A stretch of 64,000 nucleotides of DNA, from positions 806,001 through 870,000 of the forward strand of contig NC_007778.1 of assembly GCF_000013365.1 (NCBI RefSeq), in the 5' to 3' direction. The notes under the pieces were generated by a model. The model was given only the letters and a program-made list of their open reading frames with translations. It ran no database searches and was not told the DNA's origin. This document shows, in pieces, positions 11,178 through 19,694 of this stretch (its first letter is position 1; every line of letters starts with the position of its first letter). The DNA comes from Rhodopseudomonas palustris HaA2. Its GTDB lineage: Bacteria; Pseudomonadota; Alphaproteobacteria; Rhizobiales; Xanthobacteraceae. The position numbers were made by a program, and so were the translations under genes.

Positions 11178-12071
11178 TCAGCTCTGCAGCGTCGGCGCGA
11201 TGTCGCGCGCGGTCTGCATCAGCGCCGCAACCTGCGGCGTGTAGGGCTCGCGCTGCGGCACCACCAGGCCGATGCTGTAGGACACCATCGGATCGACGAT
11301 CGGGATGGTGCGGACGCCGTCGCCGAGACCGAGCGTTTCGGCGAGCTTGGCGGGCATCACGCTGGCCCAGCGCCCGGTCTTGACGTGGGTATAGAGCACG
11401 ATGATCGAATTCGACGTCAGGGTCGGATGCGCCTCGGTGCCGGCCTCGCGCAGCGCGCGGTCGATGATGCGGCGGTTCTGCATGTTCGGGGTCAGCAGGC
11501 ACAGCGGCACCTGGCCGACTTCCTTCCAGGTCACCTGATCGCGATCGCCGAACATGCCGTCGGGCGAGGTGATCAGCCGGTAGCTTTCCTGATACAGCGG
11601 GATGCTGTGCACCTTGCCGAGCGGTTCGTTCTCGATATAGGTGAGCCCGGCGTCCGCCTCGAGATTCTCCAGCAGACCGAGCACTTCCGACGAGGTGCAG
11701 GACAGCACGCTGAAGCGCACGTTCGGATAGCGCGCGCGGAACGGCGTGGTGAGCGAGGCCACCATGCCCAGCACGGTGGGGATCGCGGCGATCCGGAGCT
11801 CCCCCGACAGCTCGCCCTTCATGGCGCCGATGTCCTGGCGCATCGCTCGCGTATCGCCGACGATGCGGCGCGCCCAGTCGAGCGTCCGTTCGCCTTCCGG
11901 CGTGAAGCCGAGGAACCGCGAACCGCGCTGCACCAGCATCACGCCGAGGATTTCCTCGAGCTGTTTGATGCTGGTCGACATCGTCGGCTGGGTGACGCCG
12001 CAGGCTTCCGCCGCCCGTCCGAAATGGCGTTCCTTGGCGAGCGCCAGCAGCAGCTCGAGCTTGTCGATCAA
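11178..12071 (-). CDS. fdsR: LysR-family transcriptional regulator (FdsR-like)
   Basis: The 297-residue protein has an N-terminal winged helix-turn-helix (residues ~2-60, FGRAAEACGVTQPTMSTSIKQLE) and a LysR substrate-binding domain. It is immediately upstream of fdsG. Regulators at this position in other bacteria (FdsR/FdsG neighbours) control the formate dehydrogenase operon, probably with formate or a metabolite as effector. Here it is on the same strand as the operon rather than divergent. The gene symbol is by position and is not proven. Confidence 0.85.
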   Translation of the reverse strand: MIDKLELLLALAKERHFGRAAEACGVTQPTMSTSIKQLEEILGVMLVQRGSRFLGFTPEGERTLDWARRIVGDTRAMRQDIGAMKGELSGELRIAAIPTVLGMVASLTTPFRARYPNVRFSVLSCTSSEVLGLLENLEADAGLTYIENEPLGKVHSIPLYQESYRLITSPDGMFGDRDQVTWKEVGQVPLCLLTPNMQNRRIIDRALREAGTEAHPTLTSNSIIVLYTHVKTGRWASVMPAKLAETLGLGDGVRTIPIVDPMVSYSIGLVVPQREPYTPQVAALMQTARDIAPTLQS

Positions 12072-12144
12072 ACCGGCCCCGTCAAACTTGCGAAATATGA
12101 CGCGAGTCTTGCCCGATCAGGCGGCATTCGGCAAGGCAGTCACA

Positions 12145-12193
12145 GCCCGCCCCCTCTCCCGCTCGCTTGCGGGAGAGGGCTGGGGAGAGGGCG
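12145..12193. repeat. Palindromic repeat, family A (copy 1)
   Basis: A GC-rich inverted repeat (CCCTCTCCC...GGGAGAGGG, stem 12152-12179) followed by the characteristic CTGGGGAGAGGGCG tail lies between btaA and fdsR. The same family recurs at 21171-21305, 23326-23464 and 51071-51215. Because btaA ends just upstream on the minus strand, it may also stop or protect that transcript. Confidence 0.75.
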
Positions 12194-12246
12194 AGCTGCG
12201 CACGGAGCCCGCGTTTCGACGAGAGACCGCGTGCTGCGCAGTCCGA

Positions 12247-13467
12247 TCAGTTCGCGCCGGGGCGTCGTGTGTAGCAGTGGAAACCGCCATAGATCCCCGA
12301 ACGGTCGCGATCGAAGCCCAGCGCGCTGCGCTCGGCGTCACGCCGCCAGACCTCGCGCAGCGGCGCCAGCGGCTCGGTTTCCAGCGGCGATTCGGCGCCC
12401 GCGGTGCGGAAGATCACGCGGACGGAATCCTTGCCGGCCCGGTCGATCGCGTCCCACAGCGCGCGGATTTCATCCGGCGCCATCCAGTCCTGCGAATCCA
12501 GCAGCACCACGGCGTCGATCTGCCGGGCGGGCAGATTTTCCAGGAACACGCGCAGGTTCTGGTGCACCGGAATGATCAGGCCGGCGCCCGAGCGCATCTG
12601 CGCGTAGCGGCTCCGCTGCAGATACAGCGGCAGGCAGGTGTCGCCGGGGCCCGGATAGCGCCGGCTCAGCGCCTGCCAGGCGAAGTAATTCGTTTCGTTC
12701 GGATAGACGTTGATCAGCCGCAGCAGCCGCTGATGCAGCACCTCGTTGAGCGGCTGGTCGCCGCCGAGCAGTTCGCGCTGCTGCGGCGGAATACCGAGGC
12801 TGAACAGCAGGGCGGGCGTCCGCGTCAATAGCTTGGCGAAGCGCGAGTGGAACAGTCGGTCGAGTTGTTGCAGCGCCGCCTGGCGCTCCGGCGACTCCGG
12901 CGCCGCCTCGAGCAGGGCCGACAGGTCGATCTTGGCGAACTTCGCCAGCAGATGCGCGAAGCCGATGAAGCTGCCGAGTGCGCCGTGACGGTAGAAGCCG
13001 TCGGTGAAGTAGCGATAGCGCGCGCGGCCGCGGAAGTCGCGCTCGTCCCAATAGCTGCGCGCGTCGCCGTCGAGCTGCGGCCGCAGCCGTTGCCGATACA
13101 GATCGGAATTGTCGTCGGCAGTGCCTTCGCCGAAGAAGCGCCAGAACTGCTCGTAGTCCGGCAGCGCCCGCAGTCCGGCGAGCTTCAGCTTCAGCAGCGC
13201 CAGATGCGCCTCGTTGAGATCGACCGCAAACACCTGGGCGGGCTTCGCGGTGAGATAGGACAGCGCGTTGCAGCCGCCCGACGAGATCGTGACGATGGTC
13301 GAGCCGATCGGCAGTTGCAGCGCAGCGAGATCCGCCTCGGGGTCCTCCCAGATCTGGGTATAGACCAGACGACGGAACCAGATCGAAAACAGACGATCCC
13401 AGATCGTCGACTCACTACGATCCTTGCTGTTGCGGACCGCATCCGCGATGAGCTGCTGCGTATTCAT
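12247..13467 (-). CDS. btaA: S-adenosylmethionine:diacylglycerol 3-amino-3-carboxypropyltransferase BtaA
   Basis: The 406-residue protein matches the BtaA/DUF3419 family, which transfers the aminocarboxypropyl group of SAM to diacylglycerol, making diacylglycerylhomoserine, the first step to the phosphorus-free betaine lipid DGTS. Recognisable segments are FRRLVYTQIWEDPEAD near the N-terminus and the SAM-binding IVTISSGGCNALSYL at about residues 57-71. ATG at 13467 is preceded by GAGGGTGG at good spacing; an open frame continues upstream without similarity. The partner btaB is divergent, 116 bases away. Confidence 0.92.
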   Translation of the reverse strand: MNTQQLIADAVRNSKDRSESTIWDRLFSIWFRRLVYTQIWEDPEADLAALQLPIGSTIVTISSGGCNALSYLTAKPAQVFAVDLNEAHLALLKLKLAGLRALPDYEQFWRFFGEGTADDNSDLYRQRLRPQLDGDARSYWDERDFRGRARYRYFTDGFYRHGALGSFIGFAHLLAKFAKIDLSALLEAAPESPERQAALQQLDRLFHSRFAKLLTRTPALLFSLGIPPQQRELLGGDQPLNEVLHQRLLRLINVYPNETNYFAWQALSRRYPGPGDTCLPLYLQRSRYAQMRSGAGLIIPVHQNLRVFLENLPARQIDAVVLLDSQDWMAPDEIRALWDAIDRAGKDSVRVIFRTAGAESPLETEPLAPLREVWRRDAERSALGFDRDRSGIYGGFHCYTRRPGAN

Positions 13468-13583
13468 ACCACCCTCGAATCGGCAATCGTTCGAGAATAG
13501 CCGCGGTGCACTGCAGTTTTGCGACAGTGGCGCGCGGAACGGAGCGGTCGCTGTCATCGTCGTGTCGTCGCAAACGACGATGA

Positions 13584-14324
13584 ATGGCGGATGATTCCAG
13601 ATCGAGGGCGCTCTCCGTGACCATGATCAACTCCGACGTCGCTGCGCGGTCGGCCTGGCCGGTCGACGCGACCTCGCGCATGAACCGGATGTATCGCTAT
13701 CAGCGGCACATCTATGATGCCACGCGCCGGTACTATCTTCTTGGTCGTGACGAACTGATCGCCGCACTGGCCCCCGCCGCCGGCGACAACGTGCTGGAAA
13801 TCGGCTGCGGCACCGGCCGCAATCTGATCGAGGCTGCGACCCGGTACCCGAATGCGCGCTTCTATGGATTCGACGTGTCGACCGAGATGCTGACCTCGGC
13901 GATCAGCGGGATCGAGCGCGCCGGGCTGAGCGGTTCGGCGAAGGTCGCCCATGGCGACGCGACCAACTTCACCGCGCAGGCGGTGTTCGGCCAGCCGATC
14001 GGGTTCGACCGGGTGATGATCTCCTACAGCCTGTCGATGATCCCGGACTGGACCGCGGTGATCGAGCGGGCGATCGCCAGCCTGAAGCCGGGCGGGCAAT
14101 TGCACATCGTGGATTTCGGCGACCAGAGCGGTCTGCCGGTCTTCGTTCGCCGCGCGCTGCGCCGTTGGCTGGCGCTGTTCGACGTCACCCCGCGCGACGA
14201 GCTCGAAGCGACGCTGATGCAGATCGCGGCGCGCATCGGCGCCGGGCTGACATTCGACCGGCCCTATCGCGGCTACGCGCAGGCCGCTGTGCTGACGCTG
14301 CCGTCGCGGCGCCGCTCGCCATGA
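13584..14324 (+). CDS. btaB: Diacylglycerylhomoserine N-methyltransferase BtaB
   Basis: The 246-residue class I SAM methyltransferase has motif I VLEIGCGTGRN, then YGFDVS and a post-motif region YSLSMIPDW typical of BtaB. It trimethylates the homoserine head group made by BtaA to yield DGTS. The gene is divergent from btaA across a 116-base shared upstream region, and its stop overlaps the start of a Gdx/SugE-type exporter gene. A second in-frame ATG at 13623 could be the true start. Betaine lipids usually replace phospholipids under phosphate limitation; no clear Pho box is visible here. Confidence 0.9.
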   Translation: MADDSRSRALSVTMINSDVAARSAWPVDATSRMNRMYRYQRHIYDATRRYYLLGRDELIAALAPAAGDNVLEIGCGTGRNLIEAATRYPNARFYGFDVSTEMLTSAISGIERAGLSGSAKVAHGDATNFTAQAVFGQPIGFDRVMISYSLSMIPDWTAVIERAIASLKPGGQLHIVDFGDQSGLPVFVRRALRRWLALFDVTPRDELEATLMQIAARIGAGLTFDRPYRGYAQAAVLTLPSRRRSP

Positions 14325-14644
14325 GCGGATGGCTCGCGCTGCTTGCCGCGGGCCTCATGGAGATCGTCTGGGCGGTGGGCCTGAAGCACTCCGACGGCTT
14401 CACCAGATTCTGGCCGGCGCTCGGCACGCTGGTGGCGATCCTCGCGAGCTTCGGCCTGATGAGCATTGCCCTGAAGTCGCTGCCGTTCGGCACCGCCTAT
14501 GCGGTGTGGACCGGGATCGGCGCCGCCGGCAGCATCGTGGTCGGCATGGCCGTGTATGGCGAGCCGGCGACCGCGGTTCGTATGCTGTGCCTGACGATGA
14601 TCGTTGCCGGCATGATCGGGCTCAAGCTCAGCACGCCGGCGTAA
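14321..14644 (+). CDS. gdx: SMR-family transporter, Gdx/SugE (guanidinium exporter) type
   Basis: The 107-residue protein has four predicted membrane helices and the SMR glutamate in the first helix (AAGLMEIVWAVGLK). The sequences WAVGLKHSDGF, LPFGTAYAVWTGIGAAG and IGLKLSTPA are close to Gdx/SugE rather than EmrE, so export of guanidinium or related small cations is the likely role. ATGA overlap couples it to btaB. No guanidine riboswitch is seen upstream, in line with expression as part of the btaB transcript. Confidence 0.88.
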   Translation: MSGWLALLAAGLMEIVWAVGLKHSDGFTRFWPALGTLVAILASFGLMSIALKSLPFGTAYAVWTGIGAAGSIVVGMAVYGEPATAVRMLCLTMIVAGMIGLKLSTPA

Positions 14645-14705
14645 AGCGCACCGCTCCCGACCAAGGCGGCGATTGACAAAGCAGGTGCGTCGCCCTCCTA
14701 TCGAA

Positions 14706-14893
14706 CCGTTCAGGTGTGCCGGGAGTCTCCCGGCACAGGGAAGCCGGTCCGGGCGCCTCAGGCGGTGCCCCAAGCCGGCGCTGCGCCCGCAACTGTAGGC
14801 GGCGAGCGATCCTTCATCATGCCACTGCGCCGATCGGGCGCGGGAAGGCGAGGGATTGCGACGACCCGCGAGCCAGGAGACCGGCCTGAGCCA
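14706..14893 (+). ncRNA. Cobalamin riboswitch upstream of NiCoT operon
   Basis: The segment contains the conserved B12-box features in order: CACAGGGAAGCCGGT near the 5' side, GCCCGCAACTGTAGGCGGCGA in the core, GCCACTG, and the 3' closing GCCAGGAGACCGGCC. It ends about 85 bases before the NiCoT start, leaving room for an expression platform over the ribosome-binding site. Adenosylcobalamin binding should lower expression of the downstream transport/cobD operon. Confidence 0.92.
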
Positions 14894-14977
14894 CGTCATC
14901 TTCCAGCGTGCGGTGCGCGCGGCTGGGGCGGTCCGCCGCATGGGTGACAGGAAACTGCTCACCGTTCGGGGACCCCG

Positions 14978-16066
14978 ATGTCCGAGACCATTGCCCGCGA
15001 TATTCCTCCTCCCACCACCGCCGTTTCGCCCGCTTCCGATGGATTTCGATTTCGGCTCGTCGCCCTGCTCGGCGGGCTGGTGATCGCCAACATCGCCGCC
15101 TGGGCCTGGGCGCTGACCGCCTTCGCCGGGCAGCCGGTGCTGATCGGCACCGCGGTCCTCGCCTACAGCCTCGGCCTGCGCCACGCGCTCGACGCCGATC
15201 ACATCGCGGCGATCGACAACGTCACCCGCAAGCTGATGCAGGAGGGCAAGCGGCCGGTCGCGGTCGGCTTCTTCTTCGCGCTCGGCCATTCCACCGTGGT
15301 GCTGGTGGCGTCGCTGGCGATCGCGCTGGCGGCCAATTCGCTGACCGAGCGGTTCTCCGGCTATCGCGAGATCGGCGGCGTGATCGGCACCTCGGCCTCC
15401 GCGCTGTTCCTGTTCGCGATCGCGATCGCGAATCTGGTGGTGCTGAGCGGTGTCTATCGCGCGTTCAAGAAAGTTCGTGCCGGCGAAGTGGTTCACGACG
15501 CCGACATCGACGCGCTGCTGCAGCAGCGCGGCTGGCTGGCGCGGCTGTTCCGGCCGCTGTTCCGCTTCGTGTCCAAGAGCTGGCATCTGTATCCGATCGG
15601 GCTGTTGTTCGCGCTCGGCTTCGAGACCGCCAGCGAGATCAGCCTGTTCGGCCTCGCCGCCAACGCCTCGGGGTCGATCTCGCACTGGTCGATCCTGGTG
15701 TTTCCGGCGCTGTTCGCCGCCGGCATGACGCTGGTCGACACGCTCGACGGCGTGCTGATGCTCGGCGCCTATGGCTGGGCGTATCGCAACCCGGTGCGCA
15801 AGCTGTACTACAACATGACCATCACCTCGGTCTCGGTGCTGGTCGCGATCGTGATCGGCGGCATCGAGACGCTCGGGCTGCTGGGCGGGCGGCTGCATCT
15901 CGAAGGCGCGTTCTGGGAGTGGATCTCCGAGCTCAACGAGAATCTCGGCGTGCTCGGCTACGGCATCGTCGGCCTGTTCGTCGCGAGCTGGATCGTCTCG
16001 ACCATCATCTACCGCGCCAATGGCTATCACCGGCTCGACGAACGCGCGCCCGTCGTGCAGAAATGA
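14978..16066 (+). CDS. NiCoT-family nickel/cobalt permease (probably cobalt)
   Basis: The 362-residue multi-helix membrane protein carries the NiCoT signature RHALDADHIAAIDN in helix II and the later segments LGHSTVV and LGFETASE, matching HoxN/NhlF transporters. The B12 riboswitch directly upstream argues that cobalt is the biologically relevant substrate. It is first in an operon followed after 7 bases by an ABC importer and cobD. Confidence 0.93.
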   Translation: MSETIARDIPPPTTAVSPASDGFRFRLVALLGGLVIANIAAWAWALTAFAGQPVLIGTAVLAYSLGLRHALDADHIAAIDNVTRKLMQEGKRPVAVGFFFALGHSTVVLVASLAIALAANSLTERFSGYREIGGVIGTSASALFLFAIAIANLVVLSGVYRAFKKVRAGEVVHDADIDALLQQRGWLARLFRPLFRFVSKSWHLYPIGLLFALGFETASEISLFGLAANASGSISHWSILVFPALFAAGMTLVDTLDGVLMLGAYGWAYRNPVRKLYYNMTITSVSVLVAIVIGGIETLGLLGGRLHLEGAFWEWISELNENLGVLGYGIVGLFVASWIVSTIIYRANGYHRLDERAPVVQK

Positions 16067-16073
16067 CCGCCAT

Positions 16074-17099
16074 ATGACGATGCGTCCAAATCCCGCGTCA
16101 CGCGCGGCGGCGGTCACGGCCGCGCTCATGATCGTGGTCGGCCTGCTCGCGCTCGGCTCGCTCGGCGTCGGCCCGGTGAAGCTGTCGCCGCTCGCCGTGA
16201 TCGATGCGCTGATCGGCCGTGGCGGCGAGGTGCAGCAGATCATCGTGCAGCAGATTCGCCTCCCGCGCGCCATCCTGGCGCTGGCGATCGGCGGCATTCT
16301 CGGCCTGTCCGGCGCGGCGCTGCAGGGCCTGCTGCGCAATCCGCTGGCGTCGCCGTCGCTGTTCGGCGCGCCGCAATCGGCGGCGTTCGGCGCCGTGCTG
16401 ATCATTGCGCTGGGCTGGGCCGATGTCCGCTCCTATGCGTTGCCGGTCGCCGGCATCACCATGGCGTTCGTCTCGGTGTTCGTGCTGCTCACGGTCGCCG
16501 GCCGCAGCGCCAGCCTGCTGCTGCTGATCCTCGCGGGACTGGCGATCTCGAGCCTCGCCGGTGCGGCGACCGCGCTGGTGATGAATTTGTCGAACAATCC
16601 GTTCGCCAGCCTCGAAATCGCGTTCTGGCTGCTCGGCTCGCTGGAGGACCGCAGCTTCCGCCACGTCGCATTGGCGCTGCCCTTCATCGTCGTAGGCGCC
16701 GCGCTGCTGTTCAGCCAGCGCGCCGCGTTCCGGGCGCTCAGCCTCGGCGAGGAAACCGCGCAGAGTCTCGGCGTCGACGTCGCGCGCCTGCGGCTGATCG
16801 TGATCGCCGGCACGGCGCTCGGCGTCGGCGGCGCGGTGTCGGTGTCGGGCACGATCGGCTTCATCGGCCTGGTGGCGCCGCATCTGGTGCGGCCGCTGAT
16901 CGGCCACGATCCGGCGCGCTTGTTGATCCCGAGCGCGCTCGCCGGCGCCGCGCTGCTGCTCGCCGCCGACATCGCGGTGCGGATCATTCCGTCGACCACC
17001 GACATCAAGGTCGGCGTGCTGACCTCGATCATCGGCGTGCCGTTCTTCCTGTATCTGATCATGCGCGAGCGCCGCGCGCTGGGCGGAGGCGTCGCATGA
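16074..17099 (+). CDS. FecCD/BtuC-family ABC permease for corrinoids (inferred)
   Basis: The 341-residue polytopic permease has about 10 membrane segments and FecCD family motifs (LPRAILALAIGGILGLSG, SGTIGFIGLVAPHLVR). It forms the membrane channel with the ATPase and binding protein that follow. The ATG at 16074 follows the NiCoT stop by 7 bases; a second ATG at 16080 is possible. The riboswitch and cobD neighbours suggest cobalamin/cobinamide uptake rather than siderophores, but the family alone cannot tell these apart. Confidence 0.85.
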   Translation: MTMRPNPASRAAAVTAALMIVVGLLALGSLGVGPVKLSPLAVIDALIGRGGEVQQIIVQQIRLPRAILALAIGGILGLSGAALQGLLRNPLASPSLFGAPQSAAFGAVLIIALGWADVRSYALPVAGITMAFVSVFVLLTVAGRSASLLLLILAGLAISSLAGAATALVMNLSNNPFASLEIAFWLLGSLEDRSFRHVALALPFIVVGAALLFSQRAAFRALSLGEETAQSLGVDVARLRLIVIAGTALGVGGAVSVSGTIGFIGLVAPHLVRPLIGHDPARLLIPSALAGAALLLAADIAVRIIPSTTDIKVGVLTSIIGVPFFLYLIMRERRALGGGVA

Positions 17100-17878
17100 G
17101 CGGACACGGCTTCCTCGCCGCGCGAAACCTCGGCGTCGCGCTGTCCGGCCGGCAGGTGCTGCACGGCGTCTCGCTGGATCTCGCGCGCGGCCATCTGGTC
17201 GCTTTGGTCGGGCCGAACGGCGCGGGCAAGACCACGCTGCTGCGCGCGCTGGCCGGACTGATCGCGGCGAGCGGCGAGGTGACGATCGGCGGCGACGCGC
17301 TGGCGGCGCTGCCATTGCGAGAACGGGCGCGCCGCTTCGGCTATCTGCCGCAGGGCCATCTGGTGCATTGGCCGCTGCCGGCGCGCGACGTGGTCGCGCT
17401 CGGCCGGTTTCCGCACGGCGCCACCGATCCGGCGCGGTTGTCGCCGCGCGACGCCGAGGCGGTCGCGCGGGCGATGCGGATCACCGAAACCGAGCCGTTC
17501 GCCGATCGCAACGTCACCGAACTCTCCGGCGGCGAGCGCAGCCGCGTCGCGCTGGCGCGCGTCCTCGCCGTCGAGGCGCCGGTGGTGCTGGCGGACGAGC
17601 CGACTGCGTCGCTCGATCCGCGCTATCAGCTCGACGTGATGCGGACGCTGCGGCAGGCGGCCGATGCCGGCACGCTGGTGATCGTGGTGACGCACGATCT
17701 AGGCCTCGCGGCGCGCTTCGCCGACACGGTTCTGGTGATGGCGGCCGGGCGGCTAGCGGCGCAGGGCACGCCGCATCAGGCGCTGTCGGACGACGTGCTG
17801 CGGCAGGTGTTTCGCGTCAGCGCCTATCGGGCGGACTATCAGGACAGCGGCGTGATCCTGCCCTGGGCGGGGGTCTGA
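17096..17878 (+). CDS. ABC transporter ATPase (BtuD/FecE-like)
   Basis: The 260-residue ATPase has Walker A GPNGAGKTTLLR, Q-loop at GYLPQG, signature LSGGERSRVALAR, Walker B VVLADEPTASLDP and switch His in VTHDLGLAA. It energises the FecCD-type permease; start and permease stop overlap as ATGA. It is part of the cobalamin-riboswitch-controlled operon. Confidence 0.9.
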   Translation: MSGHGFLAARNLGVALSGRQVLHGVSLDLARGHLVALVGPNGAGKTTLLRALAGLIAASGEVTIGGDALAALPLRERARRFGYLPQGHLVHWPLPARDVVALGRFPHGATDPARLSPRDAEAVARAMRITETEPFADRNVTELSGGERSRVALARVLAVEAPVVLADEPTASLDPRYQLDVMRTLRQAADAGTLVIVVTHDLGLAARFADTVLVMAAGRLAAQGTPHQALSDDVLRQVFRVSAYRADYQDSGVILPWAGV

Positions 17879-17881
17879 CCG

Positions 17882-18721
17882 ATGCGCGCCCGCGCGTGGC
17901 TCGCGCTCGCGCCGGCGTTGATCGCGGCTCTGTCGACCGCGGCGATCGCCGCGCCGCGGCCGCGGCTCGCATCGATCAATGTCTGCACCGATCAGTTGCT
18001 GATCGCGCTCGCCGATCCGGATCAGATCCTCGGTCTCAGCCCCTATGCGCGCGACGCGGCGCAATCCTATCTGGCCGCTCAGGCCGGACGGTTTCCGAAG
18101 CTGTCGGGCGAGGCCGAAGACGTGCTGATGCTAAAACCCGACATCGTCGTCGGCGGCCGCTACACGCGGCGGGCGACGCGGGAATTCCTGAAGCAGCAGG
18201 GCCAGCGCGTCGTCGAATTCGACGCGGCGCGCACGCTCGACGAGGCGAGGGCGCAGATCACGATGATGGGCGACCTGGTCGGCCATCCGGATCGCGCGGC
18301 CGCCGCCAATGCACGGATCGACGCCGCCATCGCGCGGGCGCGGAAAGCCACGTCCGACAAGCCGTTTCGCGTGCTGCCGCTGGAGCGGCGTGGCTGGGTG
18401 TCGGGCAGCGGCAGCCTGATCACGTCGTTGCTGGCGACGGTGGGGCTGGTCAACGCCGCCGATGGGCTCGGCATCAGGCTCGGCGGCTTCGCCTCGCTCG
18501 AAGCGGTGGTGAGCCTGCGGCCGGACTATCTGCTGGTGTCGGAGGCGAGCGATTTCGCCGAGGACGAAGGCCGCGCCTTCGTGCTGCACCCGGCGCTCGA
18601 AGGCTTGTTTCCGCCGTCGAAGCGCCTCACGATTCCGGAAAATCTCACCGTGTGCGGCGGGCCGATGCTGGCCGATGCGCTCGATCGATTGACCACCGAA
18701 CTGACGCGGCTGGAGCGCTGA
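17882..18721 (+). CDS. Periplasmic corrinoid-binding protein (BtuF-like)
   Basis: The 279-residue protein has a Sec signal peptide (residues ~1-23, ending AIAA) and the class III periplasmic binding fold: SINVCTDQLLIALADPDQI at the N-lobe and ASLEAVVSLRPDYLLVSEA in the C-lobe. It would deliver a corrinoid or metal chelate to the preceding permease/ATPase. It starts 3 bases after the ATPase stop and ends 1 base before cobD. Confidence 0.82.
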   Translation: MRARAWLALAPALIAALSTAAIAAPRPRLASINVCTDQLLIALADPDQILGLSPYARDAAQSYLAAQAGRFPKLSGEAEDVLMLKPDIVVGGRYTRRATREFLKQQGQRVVEFDAARTLDEARAQITMMGDLVGHPDRAAAANARIDAAIARARKATSDKPFRVLPLERRGWVSGSGSLITSLLATVGLVNAADGLGIRLGGFASLEAVVSLRPDYLLVSEASDFAEDEGRAFVLHPALEGLFPPSKRLTIPENLTVCGGPMLADALDRLTTELTRLER

Positions 18722-18722
18722 C

Positions 18723-19694
18723 ATGTTGATCGACTCGAACGCGCTGCTGATCGTGCTGGTGGCGCTGCTGATCGACGCGCTGATCGGCGATCCCGACTGG
18801 CTGTGGAAGCGGATGGCGCATCCGGTGGTGCTGATGGGCGCGCTGATCGGCCGGCTCGATCGCGCGCTCAATCGCGACGCCTGGTCCGAGGGGCGGCGCA
18901 AACTCGCCGGCATTCTGGCCGTGGGGCTGCTGGTCGGGCTCGCCGGCGGCCTCGGCGTGTTGCTGCAGGCGCCGTTGCGGCAGAGTTGGGGCGGCTGGAT
19001 CGCGGTCGGCGTGCTGGCGTCGACGCTGATCGCGCAGCGCAGTCTGTACGAACACGTCGCCCGGGTGCGCGATGCCTTCGCCGAGGGCGGGCTCGCGGCG
19101 GCACGCCAGAAGGTGTCGCTGATCGTCGGCCGCGATCCGGAGGTACTGGACGAGACCGGGGTCTGCCGCGCGGCGATCGAATCCTGCGCCGAGAATTTCT
19201 CCGACGGCGTGGTGGCTCCGGTGTTCTGGCTGGCGCTGTTCGGGCTGCCGGGGCTGCTGATCTACAAGGTCGTCAACACTGCGGATTCGATGATCGGCCA
19301 TCTGACGCCGACGCATCGCTCATTCGGCTGGGCGGCGGCGCGGCTCGACGATGGGCTGAACCTGATCCCGGCGCGGCTGTCCGGCGTGCTGATCGCCGCA
19401 CTCGCGCCGGTCGCGGGCGGCGCGATCAAGCGGGCCTTCGCGGTGATGCGCCGCGACGCGCGCAAGCATCGCTCGCCGAACGCCGGCTGGCCGGAAGCCG
19501 CGATGGCCGGCGCGCTCGGCGTCGCGCTGGCGGGGCCGCGCATCTATGGCGGCCGGGTGGTGGACGATCCGCCGCTCAATGCCGAAGGCCGCGTCGCCGC
19601 GACGCCGGCCGATATCGGCCGTGCGCTGCGGCTGCTGCTGGCCGCCTGCGTCTTGCAGGCGCTGATCTACGCGGCGCTGGCATTGGTGCTCTGA
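18723..19694 (+). CDS. cobD: Adenosylcobinamide-phosphate synthase (CbiB/CobD)
   Basis: The 323-residue membrane protein attaches the aminopropanol(-phosphate) arm to adenosylcobyric acid. Family motifs are [18 protein letters not shown] at the N-terminus, [17 protein letters not shown] in the centre and [13 protein letters not shown], with several hydrophobic helices. It ends the riboswitch operon. Its last 28 bases overlap the 3' end of cobQ tail to tail. The usual partner cobC (threonine-phosphate decarboxylase) is not in the window. Confidence 0.94.
   Translation: MLIDSNALLIVLVALLIDALIGDPDWLWKRMAHPVVLMGALIGRLDRALNRDAWSEGRRKLAGILAVGLLVGLAGGLGVLLQAPLRQSWGGWIAVGVLASTLIAQRSLYEHVARVRDAFAEGGLAAARQKVSLIVGRDPEVLDETGVCRAAIESCAENFSDGVVAPVFWLALFGLPGLLIYKVVNTADSMIGHLTPTHRSFGWAAARLDDGLNLIPARLSGVLIAALAPVAGGAIKRAFAVMRRDARKHRSPNAGWPEAAMAGALGVALAGPRIYGGRVVDDPPLNAEGRVAATPADIGRALRLLLAACVLQALIYAALALVL

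Noticed and set aside
12145-12193. Inverted repeat as a classical terminator
   Set aside because: The stem is strong but there is no U-tract on either side and the same element recurs at three other sites, so it is listed as a repeat.
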